Assembly (NCBI GenBank): GCA_039715165.1
Contig: JBDLHX010000001.1
Coordinates: 1-64,000 of the forward strand
Length of the DNA stretch: 64,000 nt
Direction: 5' to 3'
Source of the DNA: JAHEEL01 sp039715165
GTDB taxonomy: Bacteria > Actinomycetota > Acidimicrobiia > Spongiisociales > UBA5794
The stretch's first letter is position 1. The number at the start of each line of letters is the position of its first letter. Below the pieces are notes generated by a model. That model saw nothing but the letters and a program-made list of their open reading frames with translations. It searched no databases and had not been told where the DNA came from. Position numbers and translations under genes: made by a program. This document shows positions 24,754-32,333 of the stretch, piece by piece.

Positions 24754-25011
24754 GTGAACGACACACAAACCGTCGTCGATGATTTCGGCACGCACGCCAC
24801 GGACACCGGTTCGCCGGAGGTCCAGGTGGCGCTGCTCACCGAACGCATCAACCATCTCACCGAGCATCTCAAGGTCCATAAGAAGGACCACCACAGCCGT
24901 AGAGGGCTGTTGATGATGGTCGGGAAGCGCAGGCGACTCCTCCGGTACCTCCACGACCAAGATGTGGAGCGATACCGGTCGCTCATAGCGAAACTGGGAT
25001 TGCGCCGATAG
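24754..25011 (+). CDS. rpsO: 30S ribosomal protein S15
   Basis: S15 nucleates the central domain of the 30S subunit. The 85-residue protein matches the family: GSPEVQVALLTERINHLTEH, KKDHHSRRGLLMMVGKRRRL and LIAKLGLRR. The GTG start at 24754 has GAAGGAAAG upstream; the longer upstream frame is not needed to match the family length (about 89). It is followed by pnp, the classic rpsO-pnp pair. Confidence 0.95.
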   Translation: MNDTQTVVDDFGTHATDTGSPEVQVALLTERINHLTEHLKVHKKDHHSRRGLLMMVGKRRRLLRYLHDQDVERYRSLIAKLGLRR

Positions 25012-25020
25012 CGCAGACGG

Positions 25021-25040
25021 AGGCGGCTCTCGGGCCGCCT
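25021..25040 (+). terminator. rpsO-pnp intergenic hairpin
   Basis: AGGCGGC-TCTCGG-GCCGCCT is a 7-bp perfect stem 9 nt after the rpsO stop, followed by TCGGCG rather than a U-run. In other bacteria the rpsO-pnp spacer holds an attenuator and RNase III site, so this may be partial termination or processing. The remainder up to 25164 shows only a GAAAGAGAGA stretch that may serve as the pnp ribosome-binding site. Confidence 0.4.
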
Positions 25041-25164
25041 TCGGCGTATTCGGCGTCCCATCGCAAGCAAGCGCGGTGGAACCAGTTGTCAGTGGATGGG
25101 GCTCGACTCCGTCGAGATCTGCTCACTGCCAATTGGACCCCGCATATACGAAAGAGAGATCCAA

Positions 25165-27534
25165 TTGGCTGAGATTGCCATTCGTGGGCTCGTCGGAGAG
25201 GTGGAGATTGAACTCCGCGCCGGCGAACTCGCTCAACTCGCCGACGGCGCCGTCACCGTGCGCGTCGGAGACACCGAGGTCCTCGTCACCGCTGCCGCAT
25301 CGACGCGGCTGCGTGAAGGCGCCGACTTCTTCCCGCTCACCGTCGATGTCGAAGAGCGTATGTACGCCGTCGGCAAGATCCCGGGTTCGTTCTTCCGTCG
25401 TGAAGGACGCGCAACGGAGAAGGCCATCCTGACGTGCCGACTCATCGACCGTCCGCTCCGTCCCAACTTCCCCGACGGCTATCGCAACGACACACACGTT
25501 GTGGCGACCATCCTGTCGGCCGACCTCATCAACGCCTACGACCTTCCTGCGCTCAACGGCGCGTCGGGTGCGTTGACGCTGAGTTCGCTTCCGTTCGATG
25601 GGCCGATCGGCGCCGTCCGACTCGCCCTCATCGACGGTGTCTGGATTCCGTTCCCGACGTACGAGCAGCTCGAAGGCGCCGTCTTCGAACTCGTCGTCGC
25701 CGGCAAGCGCAACGACTCCGGTGATGTCGACATCGCCATGGTCGAGGCTGGGGCCACCGAGAACGGCTACCGCCTCGTCAAGGACGGCCAGCAGGCCAGT
25801 GATGAGGAGACCGTTGCCCGCGGCCTTGAAGAGGCGAAGGGCTACATCGCTACGCTGATCGACATGCAGCTCGAGTTGCTCGAGGCGGTCGGTCCGGCCG
25901 AAGCCGTCGAGTGGCCCATCAATGAGGCTTACTCAGCCGAGATGTACGAGCGCGTCGAAGGGATCGCCAAACCGAAGCTCGAAGAGCTCGGCACGATCGC
26001 TGACAAGACCGAGCGTCTCGAAGCCGAAGCCTCGACGAAGGAAGCCGCGCTCGCCGAGCTCGGCCTCGAAGAGGACGACACCGACGGTCTGAAGGCCGCC
26101 AAGAACGCGTTCCGCAAGGTTCAGAAGAACGTCATGCGTTCGCGTGTCGTCAACGAGGGCGTCCGTCTCGATGGTCGCGGCCTCACCGACGTGCGTGAGA
26201 TCGACGTCAAGGTCGGGATGATCCCTGAGGCCCACGGGTCCGGGTTGTTCCGTCGTGGCGAGACCCAGGTGCTGAACGTCACCACGCTCGGCATGCTGAA
26301 GATGGAGCAGATGCTCGACACGATCTCCATCGAAGAGTCCAAGCGGTACATGCACCACTACAACATGCCGCCGTTCGCGACCGGCGAAGCCGGCTTCATG
26401 CGCGGCCCGAAGCGTCGTGAAATCGGCCACGGTGCGCTCGCAGAGAAGGCGCTCCTTCCCGTCATCCCGGATGACGAGGAGTTCCCGTATGCGTTCCGCC
26501 TCGTTTCCGAGGTCCTGATGTCCAACGGCTCTTCGTCGATGGCGTCGGTTTGCGGATCGTCGCTTTCGCTCATGGATGCCGGCGTTCCGATCGCGGCCCC
26601 GGTCGCCGGAATCGCCATGGGTCTCATCAACCACGACGACAAGTTCGTGACGCTGACCGACATCCTCGGTGCTGAAGATGCGCTCGGTGACATGGACTTC
26701 AAGGTCGCAGGGACCGAGGACATGATCACGGCGCTCCAGCTCGACACGAAGATCGAGTCGCTCCCCGCTCAGGTACTCATCGACGCGATGAGCCAGGCGA
26801 AGGATGCCAGGCTGTACATCCTCGGCAAGATGACCGATGTGCTCCCCGCGCCTCGTGAAGAGCTTGCCGAGAAGGCCCCGAAGATCGAAGCGATCATGGT
26901 CCCGAAGGACAAGATCGGCGAGGTCATCGGACCGAAGGGCAAGACGATCAGGGAGCTCGAAGAAGAGACCGGTGCGAAGATCGAGATCGAAGACGACGGC
27001 ACGATCCGTGTCGGCGCCCCCGACACGACATCGCTCGAGCTCGCCAAGGAGCGGATCCTGGCCATCGGCTACCCGCCCGAGGCGAACGTCGGCGAGACGT
27101 ATGAAGGCGAAGTCGTGAATATCACGAAGTTCGGCGCATTCGTCAACATCCTGCCCGGCCGCGATGGTCTGCTGCACATCTCGAAGATCGGCGGTGGGAA
27201 GCGCATCGACAAGGTCGAGGACGTGCTCGCACTCGGTGACAAGGTTGAGGTCGTCGTTCGTGAGATCGACGATCGCGGCAAGGTCAGCCTCGACCTCGCC
27301 AACGCCCCGGAGCCGTCAGGCGACGAGGGTGGCGGGTCGAAGGGCGACGATCGCCGTTCGGACCGCAGCGAGGGTCGCCGTGACCGTGGTGATCGCGGTC
27401 GTGACCGCAACCGTGGTCGTGACAGGGACCGTGGTCGTGACAGGGACCGGGACCGTGGCAGCGACCGTGGCGGCGAGGCCAAGCCCGGCCGCACCGTCGT
27501 GTCGTTCGAAGACGACTTCGAGTCCGGTAACTGA
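25165..27534 (+). CDS. pnp: polynucleotide phosphorylase (PNPase)
   Basis: PNPase degrades RNA by phosphorolysis. The 789-residue protein has two RNase PH domains (FFPLTVDVEERMYAVGKIPG, FFRREGR, and VCGSSLSLMDAGVPIAAPVA), then a KH domain (DKIGEVIGPKGKTIRELEEE) and an S1 domain (GAFVNILPGRDGLLHISKIG). The tail consists of Arg-Asp-Arg-Gly repeats, a probable RNA-binding or assembly region. TTG 25165 is chosen because family alignment starts there, behind an AGAGAG ribosome-binding site; ATG 25096 in the same frame would add 23 unrelated residues. Confidence 0.95.
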   Translation: MAEIAIRGLVGEVEIELRAGELAQLADGAVTVRVGDTEVLVTAAASTRLREGADFFPLTVDVEERMYAVGKIPGSFFRREGRATEKAILTCRLIDRPLRPNFPDGYRNDTHVVATILSADLINAYDLPALNGASGALTLSSLPFDGPIGAVRLALIDGVWIPFPTYEQLEGAVFELVVAGKRNDSGDVDIAMVEAGATENGYRLVKDGQQASDEETVARGLEEAKGYIATLIDMQLELLEAVGPAEAVEWPINEAYSAEMYERVEGIAKPKLEELGTIADKTERLEAEASTKEAALAELGLEEDDTDGLKAAKNAFRKVQKNVMRSRVVNEGVRLDGRGLTDVREIDVKVGMIPEAHGSGLFRRGETQVLNVTTLGMLKMEQMLDTISIEESKRYMHHYNMPPFATGEAGFMRGPKRREIGHGALAEKALLPVIPDDEEFPYAFRLVSEVLMSNGSSSMASVCGSSLSLMDAGVPIAAPVAGIAMGLINHDDKFVTLTDILGAEDALGDMDFKVAGTEDMITALQLDTKIESLPAQVLIDAMSQAKDARLYILGKMTDVLPAPREELAEKAPKIEAIMVPKDKIGEVIGPKGKTIRELEEETGAKIEIEDDGTIRVGAPDTTSLELAKERILAIGYPPEANVGETYEGEVVNITKFGAFVNILPGRDGLLHISKIGGGKRIDKVEDVLALGDKVEVVVREIDDRGKVSLDLANAPEPSGDEGGGSKGDDRRSDRSEGRRDRGDRGRDRNRGRDRDRGRDRDRDRGSDRGGEAKPGRTVVSFEDDFESGN

Positions 27535-27553
27535 CCAAACCAATCCGTGATGG

Positions 27554-27590
27554 AAGGGGCCCGGCGATGCCGGGCCCCTTCTGCTGTTTG
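27554..27590 (+). terminator. pnp rho-independent terminator
   Basis: A perfect 12-bp stem, AAGGGGCCCGGC (27554-27565) with GCCGGGCCCCTT (27569-27580) around a 3-nt loop, is followed by CTGCTGTTTG. It lies 20 nt after the pnp stop. Confidence 0.85.
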
Positions 27591-27705
27591 CCCCCACTCG
27601 CGTTCTTGTCAGGGGAACGATCGGCAGTGCCGACTGTGGCAGCGATGGGGATCGCATCGCGACCGTCCTCCCAGGTCCAGCCGGTGGGGGAGCGCACGTA
27701 GATAG

Positions 27706-27736
27706 CGAGAAGCCCCGGGGATCCCGGGGCTTCTCG
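27706..27736. terminator. dodecin-side terminator hairpin
   Basis: CGAGAAGCCCCGGG (27706-27719) pairs perfectly over 14 bp with CCCGGGGCTTCTCG (27723-27736) around a 3-nt loop. It lies 20 nt past the stop of the minus-strand dodecin gene, so it probably terminates that transcript and could block readthrough from pnp. The 115 nt between the pnp terminator and this hairpin contain no recognised gene, though a short minus-strand frame there has gene-like codon use. Confidence 0.65.
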
Positions 27737-27756
27737 GCGTCTTTCAATGGGAACGG

Positions 27757-27963
27757 TCAGTCTTCGAGCACGAACGTCAGCTTCATGTCGACGCGGAAGT
27801 GTTTGATCGTTCCATCCTCGGCGAGGATGACCTTCTGTTCTGAAACCCAAGCGCCCCGGATGCCATCGATGGACTTCTGCGCCTTGGAGATGCCTTTTCG
27901 AATGGCGTCCTCGAAGCTTCCGGGGGAGGTAGAGGTGATCTCGATCACCTTCGCAATCGACAC
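27757..27963 (-). CDS. dodecin (flavin-binding storage protein)
   Basis: The 68-residue protein matches dodecin along its whole length: SIAKVIEITSTSPGSFEDAI, the helix RKGISKAQKSI, the strand with a conserved Trp (GIRGAWVSEQKVIL) and FRVDMKLTFVLED. Dodecins form hollow dodecamers that bind riboflavin, FMN or FAD and buffer free flavin. The GTG start has AAGGAG 8 nt upstream. It is divergent from imuA, and their 70-bp intergenic region holds a LexA box. Confidence 0.93.
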   Translation of the reverse strand: MSIAKVIEITSTSPGSFEDAIRKGISKAQKSIDGIRGAWVSEQKVILAEDGTIKHFRVDMKLTFVLED

Positions 27964-28013
27964 GGACGTGCTCCTTTCGTCGTTGCCTCACACCAGGTTA
28001 CCTCACTTGCGAA

Positions 28014-28036
28014 TCGAACATATGTTCGATTAGGAT
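28014..28036 (+). promoter_or_regulatory. LexA (SOS) box and -10 for imuA-imuB
   Basis: TCGAACATATGTTCGA (28014-28029) is a perfect 16-bp palindrome that fits the mycobacterial/actinobacterial LexA consensus TCGAAC-N4-GTTCGA. A -10-like TAGGAT (28031-28036) follows at once, so bound LexA would block polymerase. A matching box stands before dnaE2. Confidence 0.92.
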
Positions 28037-28823
28037 GGCGGGCCCGATTGAGCAGGAGAAACGGTGTGGCGGTGAGCGAACTCCAAGCTTCAACCATGTC
28101 CCTTCGGTTCGGGGGGACATGCGTTGTGGGAAGGTGTGCGTTCCGGCGGGGGGACAGGTGAGAGAGGTGGCTGCACCTCACCTATCCGCGCGTCTTCTCA
28201 GCACGGACTACGGAGTACGGACTACGGAGTACGGGTTGCCGGCCATCGGTCCCGGCCAGGTCGCCGTGCTCTCCGGGGACCCCGGGCTCGGCATGACCCG
28301 CCTCGGGCTCATCCTGCTCTCCGAGCACACCCGGGCAGGGCCGGTCGCTTACCTCGACGTCCGCGGGTGGCTGAGCCCGCTCGCGGCATGGGAGGTCGGG
28401 ATCGAACCCGACAGGCTCGTGATCGCACGCTGCAGCGAGGTGACCCAATGGGGGAGGGCCACTGCGACGCTCCTCGACGGTGCATCGGCGGTGTTGGCCG
28501 AGGTGCCGGCGAGGGTGAAGGAGGCATCGATCCGCAGGCTCGCTGCGCTCGCCAGAAACCGCGGAACACCGCTCCTGCTCCGACCCCTCGGTCACACGGC
28601 TCTCTCCGGGGTCGCTCACCTCACCCTCGCAGCACGCGACACCTCCTGGAGCGGGACCGATGAAGGGCACGGCAGGATCGAGCGAAGAACGATTCAGATC
28701 ACGGCCTCGGGGAAGGCCATGCGGGGGATGACCCGAACGATCGAGATGGAGGACGATGGCTCGAACACTCTGCGTGTGGTATCCGGAGTGGCCGCTGCGA
28801 AGACCGGGAGTGCCGCAGGATGA
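28035..28823 (+). CDS. imuA: ImuA'-like RecA-fold mutasome protein, 5' end altered by repeats
   Basis: The part from about 28236 to the stop encodes a RecA-like domain (GPGQVAVLSGDPGLGMTRLG, then GPVAYLDVRGWL) with a degenerate Walker A lacking the Lys, as in the ImuA' proteins of actinobacteria. It lies behind a LexA box and overlaps imuB by 68 bp. The 5' end is doubtful. ATG 28035 lies within the predicted -10. The best start is GTG 28066 (AGGAG 7 nt before, VAVSELQAS), but that frame ends at a TGA near 28160. The gap between is filled by a dispersed repeat (28098-28143) and a tandem repeat (28207-28234). Either the gene was frameshifted by repeat insertion, or a downstream start is used. 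ImuA' helps ImuB and DnaE2 in translesion synthesis. Confidence 0.7.
   Translation: MAGPIEQEKRCGGERTPSFNHVPSVRGDMRCGKVCVPAGGQVREVAAPHLSARLLSTDYGVRTTEYGLPAIGPGQVAVLSGDPGLGMTRLGLILLSEHTRAGPVAYLDVRGWLSPLAAWEVGIEPDRLVIARCSEVTQWGRATATLLDGASAVLAEVPARVKEASIRRLAALARNRGTPLLLRPLGHTALSGVAHLTLAARDTSWSGTDEGHGRIERRTIQITASGKAMRGMTRTIEMEDDGSNTLRVVSGVAAAKTGSAAG
28098..28143. repeat. dispersed hairpin repeat, copy 2
   Basis: It matches 28-73 (GTCCCTTCGG, GGGGGGACATG, GTTGTGGG and further) with a few mismatches in the same orientation. It interrupts the 5' region of imuA, between the well-placed GTG 28066 and the conserved RecA-like domain. Confidence 0.55.
28207..28234. repeat. tandem 14-mer repeat (composite repeat E)
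   Basis: ACTACGGAGTACGG occurs twice in direct succession, preceded by a partial GCACGG copy. It resembles the tandem-word arms of the composite repeats elsewhere in the window, but no complementary second arm is seen. It lies in the imuA 5' region. Confidence 0.55.
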
Positions 28824-30228
28824 ACCCGCCCAGGCGATAGGCGGCGACAACCTGGTCGAGGCGGTGAACGCTGCTGCGCACGCCGCCGGCGTACGCAATG
28901 GAATGCGGAGAAGCGAAGCGGAGGGGATCTGCCCGCTCGTCGTCACGATCGAGCGGGATCCTTCTGCCGAGATGGTCGCGTTCGAGCAAGTCGTTCTCGC
29001 CATCGAGGGTCTCATCCCGAAGGTCGAAGTCGTTGAACCAGGGCTCGTCTTCGCCCCGGTGGCCGGTGCCGTCGGCTACTACGGAGGTGAGACTCCGCTT
29101 GTGGAGCGTGTCGTGAAGGAGGTCGATCGAGTCGCCGGCCCCGGCTTCCGGATCGGCCTCGCAGATGGCCCGTTCACGGCGAAGCACGCGGCATCCGTTG
29201 CGACCGGCGATCCGCCGGTCCTCATCGTCGAGGATGACGCCGCGTTCCTTGCATCGCTCGACATCTCGGCGGTCGGTCGTGAGGAGCTCGTTGCGACGTT
29301 CCGCTGGCTCGGGATCACGACGCTCGGAGAGCTTGCCCAACTCCCCGGGAGCGCCATCACATCCCGCTTCGGGTCCGAAGGCTTCAACGCCCATCGCCTC
29401 GCGTCGGGTGGGGACCGGGCGGTGTCGGCGCGCAGCATTCCCGCTGACCTGACGGTGTCGGAGCGATTCATTCCACCGCTCGAAGACCTCGATCAGGCCT
29501 CGTTCGCCGCTCGAGCGATGGCCGCTCGACTCATCGGCGCTCTCTCCGCGGTCGGCACAACTCCGTTTCAGATCGTGGTGGAGGCCGAAGCAGCAGATGG
29601 CACAACACGATCGCGGACGTGGAGGAGCACCGACCCGTTCGACGACCGGGCGATTGCCGATCGGGTTCGGTGGCAGCTCCGCGCATGGATCGAGGGCGTC
29701 GGGGCCGGGATTCGGGGTGGGCTGGCTGCGCTCCGGATCGAGCCTGCCGACCTCTCGGGAACGGGGAGACAGCTCGCGATCGGAGAGGACTCGCGTGCAG
29801 CGGAGGAGACCGAGCGTGCCTTCACCGAGACCCAGGCGATCGTGGGCAGGGACGCGCTCCTGCAAGCTCAGCCTCAAGGTGGGCGCGAGCCTCGCGACCG
29901 GATCGCCTGGCACCGGTGGGGTGAGCAACCGGTCCGGCAACGAGATTCCGAGGCGCCGTGGCTTGGCCGGATCCCTGCGCCTTCGCCGGCGCTCGTGCCT
30001 CCCGAACCTCGTCCGTTCCATGTGGATTGGGACGGGGGGATGCCGGTGAGAGTTCGACTCGGGAGCCGCTGGGTGACGGTCCGATCCTGGGCCGGCCCGT
30101 GGCGAAGAGTGGGGCGCTGGTGGAGGGGAGAGGAGCCGACGGATCAGTATCAGATCGTCACGTCGGCCGGGGCATTCCTCTGTGACGTCAGAGATGGTCA
30201 GACGTGGCTGGTGGGGATCTATGACTAA
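28756..30228 (+). CDS. imuB: ImuB, Y-family polymerase-like mutasome adaptor
   Basis: The 490-residue protein has the ImuB form of the Y-family fold: it starts ARTLCVWYPEWPLRRPG and continues with GMRRSEAEGICP, GLVFAPVAGAVGYYGGE, RIGLADGPFTAKHAA and a helix-hairpin-helix segment (LGITTLGELAQLPGSAITSR). The acidic catalytic residues of true Y-family polymerases are not evident, as expected for ImuB, which bridges the beta clamp, DnaE2 and ImuA'. The C-terminus (VGRWWRGEEPTDQYQIVTSA) is the domain usual for the family. It is co-transcribed with imuA from the LexA-box promoter; DnaE2 is at 52.4 kb. Confidence 0.92.
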   Translation: MARTLCVWYPEWPLRRPGVPQDEPAQAIGGDNLVEAVNAAAHAAGVRNGMRRSEAEGICPLVVTIERDPSAEMVAFEQVVLAIEGLIPKVEVVEPGLVFAPVAGAVGYYGGETPLVERVVKEVDRVAGPGFRIGLADGPFTAKHAASVATGDPPVLIVEDDAAFLASLDISAVGREELVATFRWLGITTLGELAQLPGSAITSRFGSEGFNAHRLASGGDRAVSARSIPADLTVSERFIPPLEDLDQASFAARAMAARLIGALSAVGTTPFQIVVEAEAADGTTRSRTWRSTDPFDDRAIADRVRWQLRAWIEGVGAGIRGGLAALRIEPADLSGTGRQLAIGEDSRAAEETERAFTETQAIVGRDALLQAQPQGGREPRDRIAWHRWGEQPVRQRDSEAPWLGRIPAPSPALVPPEPRPFHVDWDGGMPVRVRLGSRWVTVRSWAGPWRRVGRWWRGEEPTDQYQIVTSAGAFLCDVRDGQTWLVGIYD

Positions 30229-30234
30229 CAATGA

Positions 30235-30310
30235 GGAGTAGAGAGACAAGAGTAGAGAGTAGAGAGACCCGTCGGGCCTTCTCTCTTCTCTCTACTTTCT
30301 ACTCTCTACT
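30235..30310. repeat. composite intergenic repeat F (GTAGAGA words)
   Basis: Tandem AGTAGAGAG words (30236-30268) are followed by a 7-nt loop and a complementary arm of CTCTCTAC/TCTCTACT words (30277-30310). The element lies between convergent imuB and plsC and includes the plsC stop codon (30306-30308). It shares its word with repeat H at 59.2 kb. The near-palindrome could terminate transcription in both directions. Confidence 0.65.
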
Positions 30311-31043
30311 GGTTCCTCAGTTCGTCGTAGACCTCGCCCATCTGAGCTCGGAGGGCGTCGGTCACCGAACCAACCCTGTTCGGAGGAATGTCATCGGTCG
30401 GGATCGGGGGGAAGATCCGGACACGAACGCGCCCCGGGTAGATGAGCGGAGACTCCGGGGGATTGATGTCGAACGTCCCGGCGATCACCACCGGGAGGAG
30501 ATCCGCCTCGTTGTCGATCGCGATGCGAACGGCGCCTCTGCGGAAGTCGGACATCTCGCCGTCTCTGCTCCGAGTGCCTTCAGCGAAGACCATGAGCGAG
30601 TAGCCCCGGCGATACGTCTCTCGTGCCGCGGCGTTGATCGCCGCATGCACCGATCGGCCACCGTCCCGGTCGATCCTGACGATGCCGGCGAAGTCCATGG
30701 CGGGACCGAGCAATGGGATCTTGTAGATCTCCTTCTTCGCGAGGAACCGGATCGGCGTGGGGATCGAGCGGAAGAGAACCGGGATGTCGAAGTTCGATAT
30801 GTGATTCGACACGACGACGTAGTGGCGATCCGGATCGACATGCTCGGCCCCCTCCACCGTCATCTCGAGCGGTGGGATGCGCAGGAAGTAGGCGGCCCAT
30901 CGCTGGATCGTCTCCTCGATCTTGGAAGAGTCCGGATTCCGTCTCCCGACCCAAATGACATGTGCGGAGGCGGCCAGTGTGTAGAAGAAGAAGAGGGGCA
31001 CGAGGACGATCGTGCGGAGAGCGGCGGAGAGCATGCGAACCAT
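30306..31043 (-). CDS. plsC: 1-acyl-glycerol-3-phosphate acyltransferase (PlsC family)
   Basis: The 245-residue membrane-bound enzyme acylates lysophosphatidate to phosphatidate, the substrate of CdsA. It has a hydrophobic N-terminus (LRTIVLVPLFFFYTLAASAH), the catalytic NHxxxxD box in VSNHISNFD, the FLAKKEIYKIP segment, and FAEGTRSRDGE. The start at 31043 (MVRMLSAAL) is preferred to the longer frame, which would run into the divergent gene. The stop codon lies within repeat F. Confidence 0.9.
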   Translation of the reverse strand: MVRMLSAALRTIVLVPLFFFYTLAASAHVIWVGRRNPDSSKIEETIQRWAAYFLRIPPLEMTVEGAEHVDPDRHYVVVSNHISNFDIPVLFRSIPTPIRFLAKKEIYKIPLLGPAMDFAGIVRIDRDGGRSVHAAINAAARETYRRGYSLMVFAEGTRSRDGEMSDFRRGAVRIAIDNEADLLPVVIAGTFDINPPESPLIYPGRVRVRIFPPIPTDDIPPNRVGSVTDALRAQMGEVYDELRNQ

Positions 31044-31080
31044 GGCGGGGTAGCGTAGCGACCGGGGAGGGTGGAGCACG

Positions 31081-32286
31081 GTGACGAAGCGAACACTGAC
31101 GAACGACCAGGCACGACGGATTGCGCTTGCTGCACAGGGCTTCACGACTCCGAGGCCTACAGGGCGAGTCGACATTCGTCACTTCCGCCGGGTCTTCGAC
31201 AAGATCGGGCTGCTCCAGCTCGACTCGGTCAATGTGCTCGAGCGATCCCACTACCTGCCGCTGTTCTCTCGCCTCGGACCGTATAGTCGCGCCGCGTTCC
31301 ACCGCTGGTCGACGACGTCGGGTGAGCTGTTCGAGTACTGGGCCCACGAGGCCTCGCTCGTCCCCGTCGCCCACTACCCGACGTACCGATTCCGCATGGA
31401 CGGCATGAAGCCGTGGCGCAGCATCAGAGAGCTGGAGGAGCACCGCCCCGGCTACATCGACTCCGTTCTCGACGAGGTCACCGAGCACGGACCGCTGACC
31501 GCGTCGGACCTCATCGATCCAGGGGAGCGCGGTGGTCCCTGGTGGGGGTATGCCCCGGGGAAGCAGGCGCTCGAGTGGCTCTTCGCTTCCGGGCGCGTCA
31601 CCGCGTACCGCACACCGTCGTTCGGTCGGATCTATGACGTGCCGGAACGGATCATCTCGCCGCAGGAGCGCGAGACACCCGCGCCGAGTCGTCTCGATGC
31701 GTACCGTTCGCTTCTCCTCGACGCGGCGAGGCACCACGGCATCGGCACGGAGGCCGACCTCGCCGACTACCACCGGCTCCACAAGCCAACCGCTCGATCG
31801 GTACTCGCGGATCTCGCGATCGAGGGGGCGCTCACACCCGTGCACGTTGACGGGTGGCGGCATCTCGCGTACTTGCATCCCGAGGCCGTCCTTCCGAGAC
31901 GGCCGGCCGGTACGGCGCTGCTCAGCCCATTCGACTCGCTCGTGTGGAATCGAGACCGGATCGAGCGGATCTTCGGCTTTCGCTACCGAATCGAGATCTA
32001 CGTTCCCAAGGACAAGCGCATCTACGGCTACTACGTCCTTCCGTTCCTCCTCGACGGGGAGCTCGTCGCTCGGGTGGATCTCAAGGCCGATCGTGCTCGG
32101 GGACGGCTCCTCGTTCAGGCCGCCCACTTCGAGCCCGACCGCGACGGTTCCCGGGTAGCGGCGGCACTTGCCGGCGAGCTCGAGACGATGTCGGAGTGGC
32201 TCGGTCTCGGCGAAGTCCACGTCGCCGAGGTGGGCGACCTCTCGGCTCTGCTCCGAAGCGCGCTGGCATCCCGTTCCCCCTGTTGA
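31081..32286 (+). CDS. YcaQ/AlkX-family winged-helix DNA glycosylase
   Basis: The 401-residue protein belongs to the HTH_42/YcaQ family. Characterised members (E. coli YcaQ, Streptomyces AlkZ) excise bulky alkylated bases and unhook interstrand crosslinks. The family's QxD/Q catalytic motif is seen as LLQLDSVNV near residue 43, followed by ERSHYLPLFSRLGPY, GGPWWGYAPGKQALEWLFAS and LLSPFDSLVWNRDRIERIFG. It starts at GTG 31081 behind GGGAGGGTGG and is divergent from plsC. Confidence 0.88.
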   Translation: MTKRTLTNDQARRIALAAQGFTTPRPTGRVDIRHFRRVFDKIGLLQLDSVNVLERSHYLPLFSRLGPYSRAAFHRWSTTSGELFEYWAHEASLVPVAHYPTYRFRMDGMKPWRSIRELEEHRPGYIDSVLDEVTEHGPLTASDLIDPGERGGPWWGYAPGKQALEWLFASGRVTAYRTPSFGRIYDVPERIISPQERETPAPSRLDAYRSLLLDAARHHGIGTEADLADYHRLHKPTARSVLADLAIEGALTPVHVDGWRHLAYLHPEAVLPRRPAGTALLSPFDSLVWNRDRIERIFGFRYRIEIYVPKDKRIYGYYVLPFLLDGELVARVDLKADRARGRLLVQAAHFEPDRDGSRVAAALAGELETMSEWLGLGEVHVAEVGDLSALLRSALASRSPC

Positions 32287-32333
32287 CAAATGCCCCTTGC
32301 GGCCCGGAGCGATTGCGGGTGTCATTGAGGTGA

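Noticed and set aside
25933..27177. Minus-strand frame of 414 codons opposite pnp
   Set aside because: Antisense to the conserved PNPase core, with shadow composition.
28699..30249. Minus-strand frame of 516 codons opposite imuB
   Set aside because: Antisense to imuB, Arg/Pro-rich, no motif; imuB has family signatures in order.
30580..32325. Minus-strand frame of 581 codons across plsC and the glycosylase gene
   Set aside because: It covers two genes with clear catalytic motifs in other frames.
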